NCBI RefSeq assembly: GCF_030272615.1
Contig: NW_026728908.1
Span: 124,001-188,000, forward strand
DNA length: 64,000 bases
Direction: 5' to 3'
Source of the DNA: Cryptomeria japonica
Lineage: Eukaryota; Streptophyta; Pinopsida; Cupressales; Cupressaceae
Below are positions 1 through 10,032 of this stretch, in pieces. The notes under the pieces are model-generated. The model was not told where the DNA came from, made no database searches, and was given only the letters and a program-made list of their open reading frames with translations. The position numbers and the translations under genes are program-made. How positions within the stretch are numbered: the first letter of the stretch is position 1; every line of letters starts with the position of its first letter.

Positions 1-1135
1 AGAAAGGGCAGTGGGCATCCCCATAAGCAAAGATCACTATCACAAGGTCTAGAAATGATAGCCACTACATTGTATAACAATCCAAAGGAGCATACTCAAG
101 ACAAAGAAATGATTAGATATTGTGTAACCTAGAAAATAAAATAGAAACCTGAAAGCTCCTAGATTACCAATGAAACAAATACAGGAAATAAATTCAAAAG
201 AAATAAACTTCCCTTTGTTGTCACATTGTGTCCTATCACCTTTTTCTCTTGAATCAAATGATTTAATTTCTCTCAGACTGCATTGGTAATGGTCTTCGAG
301 ATGACAAAGATGAACAGACAGTAGTCTTTTATTGTTGAACACAAACTAAATATGCAAAATGATATTTTAATAATATATGATAGCTAAGCTAAGCCAAAGG
401 CACACTGTGAAAAATGCTCTAAATGCTCTAAAATAACTGGAGTGTAATGTTATAATTAATCTCAAATTACTATAAAAATGCACCTTTTATAGAATTTGTA
501 TGAGCAAAATCCCATGTGGCAAAGATCAACAGTTGAGAGTGAATCTTGATAGGTTGATGGCTATGATTTGATTGGCTAGGATGTGAGAGGAAAAGGTGGA
601 AGATGTTCCTCCTACACATGCAAGATACAGGAAAAGGTGGAAGAAAGATCCAAGTGGCAATTTGCTAGAGTTGACCAAAGTTAGAAACCCCGGGAATATA
701 GGATAGTTGAAGACAATCTAGGAAATGCAAGACAAGTGGAGTTCGACCAAGATGAGGTGGACACAACCTCCTCCAAAGATGTAGGAGTAGTGGAGGGAAT
801 ATAGCAAGTGGGAGTTGGAGATAATGTAGTTATTAAACATTAGGAAAAATTAATATTTAGCCACATGAAGAATGACTTGGCATGATAAGATGATGTGGAA
901 AGAGAATGATGTGGAAAAGCTAAATAATTAAATAATTTTAAATTATTTAATCAAGAAGGCCTTAGGAAGATAATTAATTAAATAATGAGTATTTAATTAA
1001 TTAATTGAAAATAGAGGAATAGAATTAACGATTTAAATAAATAAACTTTTCAATTTATTTATTTAATAGAAGAATAATCATTAAATAAATAATATATATT
1101 TATTTAATAAATCATAGCCATTTTAGGTGTATACA
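1..1135 (-). repeat. 3' LTR (partial) of minus-strand Tat-like Gypsy element, Tat-A
   Basis: AT-rich sequence ends on the plus strand in GGTGTATACA, followed at once by a pyrimidine block that is a polypurine tract on the minus strand. The element therefore reads leftward and this is its 3' LTR, whose other end lies before base 1. A minus-strand TATA-like box is seen near 483-493 (plus CCTTTTATAG). The last 250 bases are built from ATTAATTAAATAAATA units, like the LTR-like block ending at 45008 and the Tat-B LTR ending at 16582, so the three are probably related families. A short reading frame at 49-342 on the minus strand is not credible as a gene. Confidence 0.6.
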
Positions 1136-1152
1136 TTTTTCCCCTCTTTGAT
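1136..1152 (-). promoter_or_regulatory. polypurine tract of Tat-A
   Basis: The plus strand reads TTTTTCCCCTCTTTG directly after the LTR terminus; on the minus strand this is a purine run abutting the TG end of the LTR, the expected plus-strand priming site. It fixes the element's orientation. Confidence 0.55.
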
Positions 1153-1420
1153 GCGATGTTGGAACAACATTGTTTCAAAGAAAAATTAAAATTAAAATCA
1201 AGCCTCGACTTTGCCCATGGCGTTGATAAAATATTGATAGTATGCCCCCTCGAGAGGTTGATTTGTGAAAAAATTGGATAAATTTGGATGAGCAATCAAT
1301 CTCATGAAAAGTATAGAAGTGCACAATTAATTATGAAATTTAAAAAAAAATAAAAATTAAAAATTAAAAATGCCCCTCACTTTAGAAAAATTAATTTCCT
1401 CCCATTAGGTCAAAATTAGG

Positions 1421-1430
1421 TTATAAAAGG
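1421..1430 (+). promoter_or_regulatory. candidate TATA box for the antisense PMD gene
   Basis: TTATAAAAGG lies 97 bases upstream of the proposed start codon at 1527 on the plus strand, opposite to the retroelement's own direction. Spacing suits a plant core promoter with a leader of about 70 bases. This is inference from motif and position only. Confidence 0.4.
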
Positions 1431-1526
1431 TAACTTGGGCCCATTTCCACCCCATTTTCACACTTGGAGCTTTTGAAATTTGGAGATAGGAGATCCTATT
1501 TGGAGACTTTTAGAGTGTTGCCAACT

Positions 1527-3591
1527 ATGAGGATGGTGGTTCCACTTCATAGTCATCATTTTGAGCGGGTCGGAAGATTCCAAAGGCCACCAGAGTATGG
1601 TCCCCCGGTAGGTATCTGAAATCTTTTCTTTGTTTGAATTTTTGATGAATTTTAGGTCATTTTTTGGTGAAATCGTAGATTGTCATTTGTTTTTCCTTTA
1701 GTTTTAGCGCTTTAAATGAATGTTTTCGCGCATATGATCCCTATTTTAGTGCTTTAATTTTTTCATGCATTTGTTACATTCTATCATGCATATGTTGGAT
1801 GTTTTTACGGATTTATACCTTTTACGCATTTGTTATTGATTTTCATGCATTTGTCTGATTGTTTAGCCATATGCATAGTGTTGCACTTTTCTTGTTTAAA
1901 ATCGCGTATTTCCAAATTGTTGTTGCACATTCATGTTTTTTGGCACATATGTTAATTGATATAGCCTTTTCATGAAATATTTTGGTGCATTTGACTCTTA
2001 TAGAACAAATGTTATATTTTTCAGTGCTTATGTTTAGAACTTTAGCGCTTTTGTTTTTGAGTTATTAGTTTGATAGTTTTCCAATTATTTGATTTGACAA
2101 AAATTGTGATGAATGATTTGTGTGATTGATATTTTCTCAAAGAGACCAATCTAGTCTCTGATGAAGAGTTGATAGTCTAGACAATTGTTTGTCAATGATA
2201 AATTGATTTATTGATAGATAACTAACTTAGATAACATTGTTTGATCATCCAGCAGGATTTAGATGTCCTCCAGTGTCGGGAGAGATTTCCTTCTATGAGG
2301 CATTTGATTTCTGATTTAGACGTTGCAGTGATTAGGCACATAGATGCTTGTGGATTGAGACACCTCTTGTATATGCCTAAGATCAGGACGAACAAGGGGC
2401 TACTAACAATACTCATAGAGTGGTGGCATAGTGACCACAACTCTTTTCACCTCCCTACTGGAGAGATTAGTGTGACCTTGGAGGATGTTTATAGGATAGT
2501 CTACATCCCTATTACGGGTGAGCTTATACAGTATGATCATCGCAAGATAGGTGGCATGGTAGCTTTGCAGACATTGTTCAGTGATGAGATGATTGATGGC
2601 TCCAAGGTGCGGTGGGAGGATATGATAATGTATTATGAGCCTCTGCCCTCTGTTTTGGTTGGTTTGATTGGAGGTTTTATCTGTCCTGATAAATGATAGG
2701 AGATCCCATGGTCTTTCAATTGGTTGGGGACACATTCTATTATGGATGATGCAGCACAAGACACAATATGCATGGGGTGTGTGTATGTTAGCACATTTAT
2801 ACCATGATTTACACCAGGTCATATATGATGGTGCAGCTAGTTTGGCTTCAGGTGTTACACTTTTACAGATATGGTGATGGGAGCTCATAGCTGTGACACA
2901 GCCTATACATGATTGGGTTCGAGGAGACAAACAACCATACATATACTCATATTGAGGTATCGTTACCCAGCCTAAGTTGGGTAAGCTTGAGTACTAGAGT
3001 TATATTTTAGATACTATAGATATCGTTGTATGGAGGCCTTATGTCACTTGCAAGAAATGGCTAGATGATGCTAGAGTGCTTCCAGTGATTTATCACAGCC
3101 AATATCTTATGGGGAGGATGTCATTTGTCATTGAGTGGTAGCTTATTGCTTGGGTTTACAGACAGATTGGTAGAGTGCAGGGGATGTCGCAGGGAGTTGC
3201 CTTGTATACACGAAAATACAAGGATAGGTCATAATGGGGTCCATCTCTTTCGTTTGATGTTGCCTATGAAGAGTTTATTGTATGCCACATATGACATATG
3301 ATCTTCGACCACACATATTGGGTGGTGGTATGACATCCATTTCCTAGGTTGATAGATCTAGAAGAGCTACCACCCAGTTCAAGTGACTCAGATGATGATG
3401 ACAGAGACCCTCAACCAAGGAGTAGACAACGACAAGGTGGTCGGGGTGGAGATGGAGAGGGTGGAGATGACGGTCGAGAAGGCAGGAGAGGAGATGGGAG
3501 AGGAGGCAGGGCTCAAGTACGTGGTGGAACCTTTGGAGCTGGAGTTAAAGGACTTCCTAAGGCTATTAGTAGAGCAGGGAGATGGGGATAG
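1527..3591 (+). pseudogene. antisense plant mobile domain (PMD) gene, two exons, decayed
   Basis: Exon 1 runs 1527-1607 (27 codons from ATG) to a donor GTAGGT; a very T-rich intron (1608-2252) ends in a tandem CAGCAG-type acceptor, and exon 2 opens in phase at 2253. Exon 2 has hallmarks of the plant mobile domain (aminotransferase-like family): EWWHSDHNSFHLPTGE, a GEISVTLEDVYRI segment, later WELIAVTQP, VVWRPY and GRMSF. The frame moves once near 2690 and then continues to about 3591, with TGA or TAG at several conserved Trp positions (for example 2875-2877). The tail from 3349 is acidic, then Gly/Arg-rich and disordered. PMD proteins include Arabidopsis MAIN/MAIL1, and PMD genes are known as antisense extra ORFs in Tat-lineage Gypsy elements, which fits this position beside the 3' LTR. 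The splice model is inference. Confidence 0.72.
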
Positions 3592-4021
3592 GGATGCAGG
3601 TGATGTAGGAGGTCGAGGAGATAGAGGGAGGGGTGGTGATGTAGGTCAAGGCAGAGCTAGAGATGTAGGCCAAGGATCAAAGGGAAGAGGTGTTCCACTA
3701 TGTATTTTTTATTATATTGGGGATGTTGGTGGATATATGGGTTATGATCTAGAGGATGATGTACATTTGATTAGGCAGAGGGTAGTTAGATTGCAGCCCA
3801 TACAATAGCCATAGGGACAACAAGTAGAGGCACAGCCACATGATGATAGGGATGCCTTGAGGGCTCAAGTTGCTCAGTTACAAGCATAGATTGATCAACT
3901 GTAGGTTCAGATGCAGGATTTGAAATTAGAGAGACAATGTCATTGAGAGGTATAGATGAGCTAAGGGCATGCTAGAGGTTGTTGAGTAGGTGGGCATACA
4001 AGGAGTGCATAGTGACACTTG
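3592..4021. other. degenerate region downstream of the PMD gene
   Basis: Gly/Asp/Arg-rich coding remnants continue to about 3808 in another frame, followed by a Gln-rich stretch. The natural end of the PMD protein cannot be placed. No Gypsy pol of Tat-A is visible; the element is cut where the Tat-B LTR begins at 4022. Confidence 0.4.
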
Positions 4022-4080
4022 TGTGTGTGAAAAGTGGTAATTTCTAAGTTTTAAGGCACAAACACTTCAATAAATCATTG
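4022..4080 (-). repeat. Tat-B 3' LTR, left piece
   Basis: These 59 bases match 31619-31677 closely (TGTGTGTGAAAAGTGG to CTTCAATAAAT). The match resumes at 15484 (ATTGCATGCATAGTTAG), on the far side of copia-1, showing that copia-1 inserted into this LTR. Confidence 0.75.
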
Positions 4081-4081
4081 T

Positions 4082-4769
4082 TGTTGGCATTTGCATGAAG
4101 ATTGTATTAATGAAATGTTATGATGTCATTGATGTCAATTAACCGATAATTATGTTGTTATAATATTGTTTTGTAACCGTAGGAAGAGCTAGTGAAGGGA
4201 ACTATAACTGGTAGGTGAGTTTGTAGAGTGAACCTGTATTGCTAAGTATTGGAGAGTTGAACTGGTAAACCCTACCTATTGATATGATAAACCCGAACCG
4301 ATTAAGTTTGGTGAATTGGTTATATTGGTTTATGATCTGATGATGAGTGGTAATAATTATGACATGTATGCATGTTGTATGAGAAGAGTTTCAAAGTGTT
4401 TTCGGCACGTTGAGATAACAATTTTTATCTTGGGAATGAGCAAGTATATTGCATGTAATGTAAACCGCGTGATGAGTTACTAAGTTTGATGAAGCAGTGA
4501 TCAAGGAGCGGTCGAGGCTATCTTGAATGATGTGCAGAGATTGTTATGTAATTCAACGGTCATACTTGAACTGATTTGTTTGTAATCTCTATGAGAGAAT
4601 TAGGTTTTTGTTGTGTTACCGACCTATTGATTTGTTTATAAGGTCAATGAGTTGTTTTGTTTCAAACTTGGCAAAGTTGTAGTTGAGTGTGTGGTTACCG
4701 AACCAGATGATGTATCTGCAGTTTGTGTAAAGGAAGATAGGATCATGAAAAGGATCCGAACAAGCAAGT
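4082..4769 (+). repeat. copia-1 5' LTR, truncated at its 3' side
   Basis: It begins TGTTGGCATTTGCAT and is collinear with 9094-9331 plus 14300-14750. Homology ends sharply at CAAGCAAGT (4769 versus 14750). The missing part includes the poly-C end block seen at 15430-15441. Confidence 0.8.
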
Positions 4770-5560
4770 CAATACTGGGAACATGTTGGTACTCAATATG
4801 TTGCACCTAGTGGGATTATGACTAATGATCAGAAGAAAGAGCAACAAGAAAATAATCAAGCATTGGAGGCTATTATTAGTTCTTTGTCTGATGCAGAGTA
4901 TGTAGATGTTCATGGTCTGGAGATTGCATATGAGTTATGGAAGAAACTTGAAGATATTTATAGTGATGATGAACATGTGAAGATTTCCAAAGAAGGGAGT
5001 CTAAGAGGAAAGTTTGATGACATGTGGATGGTTGAAGGTGAGAATATCCAACAGTATGGTCAGAAGATAAAAGAGATAGTTGGTGAGATCAAGAGTGTTG
5101 GTGGTAAAGTGGAAGATGCCACAGTGATTAGTAAGATATTGAGAACCCTACTACCAGTCTATGCTATCCGAGTTGCAACCATTTAGGAGCTAAAATCTAT
5201 TGAAAAAACTAAGGTAGCCCTTGACTCCATCATTGGTAAGCTTACTGCTTTTGAATTAAATGGTTATGATGGTAGTGTTCAGAAATCTGAGTCTGCATTT
5301 AGAGCTTCAATTTCTAACCCATCTATGAGGAAAAGTAGAGATGTCAGTCATAGTTGTGAATCTAGATCCAACAGAGAAGTTGATGATGAAGACAGTTTGG
5401 TTGAGCTTGAAGCATTGTTGGTCAAGCGGTTGCCCAGAGGTACCGTTAAATACAGAGGGAAATTACCTTTGAAATTTTTTGCATGCAACAAGATTGGACA
5501 CATTGCAGCTAACTATCCTAATGGTGATAATGAGCACAAGTGAGAGAAGTTCAAGAAGTA
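4770..5560 (+). pseudogene. copia-1 gag (capsid/nucleocapsid), N-terminus deleted
   Basis: The open frame enters directly from the deletion junction at 4770, before the ATG at 4818. The protein has the UBN2-type copia capsid pattern (AYELWKKLEDIY, then KISKEGSLRGKF, later KILRTLLPVY) followed by a nucleocapsid knuckle FACNKIGHIAANY near 5475-5515. That knuckle has lost its first and last ligand cysteines (Phe and Tyr). In-frame stops occur at about 5184 and 5541 and again near 5560. The product would package element RNA in cytoplasmic particles. It is continuous in frame with the downstream protease. Confidence 0.8.
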
Positions 5561-8500
5561 AAAGGGAAAGGGCAAAAGAGATTATCTTATTGCAGTTGAT
5601 GGTGGTATCACTGATGAGGAATCTAAGGGTGATACTAATGAAGACATTGTCTTTGTAGCCATTAAAGAGGAGACATCTGATCACAAGGCATTAGTTTCTC
5701 GCATGGATAATTTTGATGATTGGATCATTGATAGTGGTTGTTCACATCACATGACCGGTGACCAGAGTAAATTTCTTTCTTTGAAGGAATTTGATGGTGG
5801 AGTTGTGATATTTGGTAATGACTCACCCTGCATGGTAAAAGGTAAGGGAACTATTTCTCTTAATGGGAAGAGTAGTGCAGATGATGTCTGTGGGGCTAAA
5901 GGACTAAAGCACAATCTTTTGAGTGTTGCTCAACTCAATGACAGAGGATATCCATTGGAGTTTAAGAATGGTATGTGCAAAATCTATGGGAGCAAAGGTG
6001 AACTGATTGCAACCAGTAAGCAAACTAAAGGTAACTTTTTTCACCTGAATCCTAAAGTCAACAACTGTTTAATTGCTAAAGTAGATGATAGTTGGCTTTG
6101 GCATAGGAGATTTTGTCATATAAATTTTGATAATATTGTTAAAGTGAGTAAGTCCAAGATAGTGAGAGGTTTGCCTCAGTTGGACAAACCGTTTAATGCT
6201 CTATGTAAGGAATGTCAGTTGGGAAAGATGACATCCTCAACTTTTAAGAGAAAATCTTTTTCAGTGGAACATCTGTTATATTTGGTTCATACAGACCTCT
6301 CTGGACCAATAAGGACCAAAAGTATTCAAGGTGACAGATATTTTATGATCTTCATTGATGATTGCTCAAGAATGATGTGAGTCACATTCTTGAAGGATAA
6401 AATAGAAGCATTTAGTAAATTCAAGGCATTCAGGGCCTTAGCTAAAAAGGAGAGTGGTAAGAAGATAAAGTATCTGAGGACTGATCAAGGCGGTGAATTT
6501 ACTTCTGAGGAATTCACTAGATATTGTGAAGAAAATGGTATCAAATGGCAGCTTTCTGCACCGAGGACACCATAGCGGAATGGTATTGCAGAGGAACAAT
6601 CGGTCAGTTGTTGAAGCTTCTATAACAATGTTGATACAAGGAGGTGTAGCGAAAACTTTCTGGAGAGAAGCTGTCAGCACAGTTCTCTAGACTATGAACC
6701 GGATTTTGGTAAAATGAGGTAAGGATAAGACTCCTTATGAATACTAGTATGGTAGATCACTTAATGTTAGTTATTTCAAGATATTTGGCAATAAATGTTT
6801 TATTAAGAGAGGTGACTATGTTAGTAAATTTGAGGGTAAAAGTGATGAAGGTATATTTTTTGGTTACTCCACCAAGAGTAAGGCCTACAAATGTTACAAC
6901 AACCGGACACAAAGAATCATTGAGAGTGTTGATGTTCGAGTGGATGAGTATCCTGAAGTCTCAGAGGAAACAAGTGTGGAGAAAAAGGATAAAAATCCTT
7001 GCATTCTTCTTTCTGGAACTGGTAAAGAGAATGTTGTTGTACTAATTCAACTGGAACATGTAGATTCAGAAGGAGATGCTGATAATGAAGAAGAAGATCC
7101 TGAAGATAATGATCATGTTATTCTGAGGCATGTGAGACTCAATCACAATCCTAACCAAATATTGGAAATAAGGATGCTAGAGTGTTAACCAAAAGAAGAA
7201 TTAGAGAGAATTATTGCATGATCTCCACTATTTAGCCTAGAACTGCTAAGGAAGCATTTGGAAATGATCATTGGATTAAAGATATGGAGGAGGAACTTGA
7301 TCAAATTGAGAAGAACAATGCATGGACCCTAGTACCTAGATCGGTGAATAAAAATGTGATAGATACTAAGTGGATATTTAGGAACAAGTTGAATGAAGAT
7401 GGTGTAGTAGTCCAAAACAAAGCTAGATTGGTTTGCAAAGGTTATGCATAGGAAGAAGGAGAAGATTATGGTGAGACTTTTGCACCAGTTGCTAGACTAG
7501 AAGGTGTCAAAACTTTACTTGCATTTACAACACATAAGGGATTCAAATAATATCATATGGGTATGAAGTCAGTATTTTTGAATGGAATACTAGAAGAAGA
7601 AGTATGCATTGAGCAGCCAGATGGTTATTCTTTGACTGATAAAAAAGACATGGTATGTAAGTTGCACAAGGCATTATATGGATTAAAGCAAGCACCGAGA
7701 GCATGGTATGAAAGGATTCATTCACACCTGATGAAGATAGCAATATATATCTCAAATTTGAAGGAGATAAGATACTGGTTAGTGAAGTGTTTGTAGATGA
7801 TATCATATTTGGAGGCAATGATGACATGAGCAATGAATTTGCAAATGAAATGAAAAGAGAGTTTGAAATGTCTCTAGTGGGAGAGATAAAAAATTTCATA
7901 GGCTTCCAAATACAGCAAATGAAGAGTGGTATTTTCATCACACAGTCTAAGTATGTGAAAGAGGTATTAAAGACATTTGGTATGAGTGACTGTAAACCAA
8001 TTGGGACACCAATGGTTATAAGATGTAAATTGTCTAAGGAAGATGAAGCCACATCTGTTGGTGAAAGGAGTACTAGTCAATGATGGGGAAATTGCACTAT
8101 GTTGTTCATAGCAGACCGGATATAGCTCATGCAATTGGTCTAGTTGCTAGATTTCATAAGAATCCAAAGGAAACACATTTGATAGCAACCAAGAGGATAT
8201 TCAGATATTTGAAAGGCACTATTGACTATGGATTATGGTATCCATATGAAGGAAACTTTTATTTGAAGGTGTATATAGATGCAAACTGGGCAGGTAATGT
8301 TGATGATAGGAAAAGCACAATCGGTGGAGCATTCTTTCTTGGAGGAAGACTTGTTTCATGGAGTAGCAAGAAGCAGAGTTGTATATCACAGTCTACTGTT
8401 GAAGCTAAGTATGTTGCAACTTATATGAATTGTACCCAAGCTATCTGGATGAGACACATTTTGGAAGGTTCAAGATGAAGTTTACAGAACCTGTAAGGAT

Positions 8501-8742
8501 CTTATGTGACAATACCAGCGTCATAAATATTTCCAAGAACCCTGTTTTGCACGCATGAACCAAGCATATTGAATTGAAGTATCATTTCTTGATGGAAAAC
8601 ATGCACAGTAAAGATGTGATCTTTGAGCATGTTTCTACCAAGGAGTAGCTTGCAGATATCTTTACTAAACATCTCTCTAAGACTACTTTTGAGTATCTTA
8701 GAAGTCAGCTAGGGGTTGTACCCCTTCATGAGGTCAATTGAG
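5561..8742 (+). pseudogene. copia-1 pol polyprotein (protease, integrase, reverse transcriptase, RNase H)
   Basis: Protease: WIIDSGCSHHMTGD with the catalytic Asp-Ser-Gly near 5727. Integrase: zinc-binding part around HRRFCH and CKECQLGK (6100-6225), then catalytic-core pieces VHTDLSGP and TDQGGEF. Reverse transcriptase: QPDGY, ALYGLKQAPRAWYER and the catalytic FVDDIIFGG near 7790. RNase H: ANWAGNVDDRKSTIGG and QSTVEAKYVA to LADIFTKHLS near 8680. Breaks are a frameshift near 6590, others near 7190, 7760, 8070 and 8475, a short deletion before the FVDD region, and several Trp/Gln-type stops. Domain order protease-integrase-RT-RNase H is copia. Confidence 0.85.
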
Positions 8743-9093
8743 CATGATGTAGAGTACATCAGTCCTGGAGATACTTGCAGAATTTTACAGAAGGATTGGT
8801 GTAGAGTGGAGTTATTCCATAGGGGGAGCATCAAGTTGCAAGATGTTGATGTTGAATAGTGAAGTTTGACATTGCATGTTTTACTTTCAATTTGGCATTG
8901 TTGTCAAAGGGGGAGAAGAATTGTGTGATTATGGGAAGAAGAAATGTGTGATTGACAGAGATAAGATCTATAGCCAGCTACCAGCTGAAGATAGGGAGAG
9001 TACATGGTAAAATGTAAACCATGATTCCTATTCACAATCATAGCAATCAATGGTATTGATATTTGTATTTCCATCAATGCGAAAGGGGGAGAT
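8743..9093 (+). promoter_or_regulatory. copia-1 3' non-coding region with repeated polypurine tracts
   Basis: GGGGGAG tracts occur near 8822, 8910 and 9085; the last, GAAAGGGGGAGAT, abuts the 3' LTR at 9094 and is the functional polypurine tract. Repeated tracts in the last 400 bases are a described Sirevirus feature. Confidence 0.65.
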
Positions 9094-9331
9094 TGTTGGC
9101 ATTTGCATCAAGATTTCATTAATGAAATGGTATGTTGTTATTGATGTCAATTAACCGGCAATGATGTTGTTATAATATTGTTTTGTAACCGGTAGGAAGA
9201 GCTAGTGAAGGGAACTATAACCAGTAGGTGAGTTTGTGGAGTGAACCGGTATTGCTAAGTATTGGAGAGTTGAACCGGTAAACCCTACCTGTTGATATGA
9301 TAAACCCTAACCGAATAAGCTTCGTGAATTG
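9094..9331 (+). repeat. copia-1 3' LTR, first piece
   Basis: It is collinear with 4082-4318 of the 5' LTR. It is broken after GTGAATTG by copia-NA; AATTG at 9327-9331 is the left target duplication. Confidence 0.88.
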
Positions 9332-9810
9332 TGTGAGATTTTGCCAAGATCAAGAGCTCAATGAAATGTACAAAATAGAGACATAATATGGGACAAGAAT
9401 AAACTGTATTCTCATCAATAGAAAATGATCAATAATATCAATTACATAGTTACATACAATGTCGATGAGCTTGCTTATATAGGCAAGGCTAGGGATATGT
9501 GAGCACACAAACATGACATGTGGCTCAATAAGAAACAAGGGTAGGTAGGAAATAGGTGTGGGTAGGTAGGAGAAATAATATAATAGTCCACATGAGGTGG
9601 ATCGCCCACTGAATGTGGAGTGTAACAACAAGAGTGGAGTGTAACAACAAGATCAACACCATAAAAGGTGGAATTTCTCCTACACACACTATCCCAATGT
9701 GGCACAAACACCCAAGTGTCTCATACCCAAACTACTATAAAATGCATTATCCTAAGTAAATTTAAGTAAGGTGTAATAATATCCATGATGAATAATTATT
9801 TACACCAACA
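9332..9810 (-). repeat. copia-NA 3' LTR
   Basis: It begins TGTGAGATTTT and ends TTTACACCAACA. A minus-strand TATA box (CCTATATAAGC) is at 9473-9483. A short internal tandem duplication of GGAGTGTAACAACAAGA occurs near 9616-9652. Visible differences from the other LTR: C/A in the TACAATG(T)NGATGAG segment, G/A in GGATCNCCC and T/C in TAAANTTAAG. Confidence 0.92.
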
Positions 9811-9820
9811 CCCCCCCTTA
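9811..9820 (-). promoter_or_regulatory. copia-NA polypurine tract
   Basis: Plus-strand CCCCCCCTTA abuts the LTR; on the minus strand this is TAAGGGGGGG, immediately before the TGTTGG LTR start. Confidence 0.8.
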
Positions 9821-10032
9821 AGTGAAATTTAGGGGAATGCACTTAAGTCTACAATGCAACTAAGCAATGCAAGATGGGTCCCGGCTACGAGGCCATGTTA
9901 GGTACCCATGTACAAATGCAAATGCATGAAAACCAATGCAATGAAATCTCTCACAAAGTGGGGAAAGAGAGAAAAACCCAATAGGAAAAAACCCTCCCCC
10001 AAAAGAGAGATGAAAAACATACAAGAGAACTC

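Noticed and set aside
2403-2942. 179-codon minus-strand frame
   Set aside because: Antisense shadow of the PMD exon, which has clear family motifs on the plus strand.
9475-9711. 78-codon minus-strand frame, repeated at 13959-14195
   Set aside because: It lies wholly inside the copia-NA LTRs and recurs only because the LTR is duplicated; no coding features.
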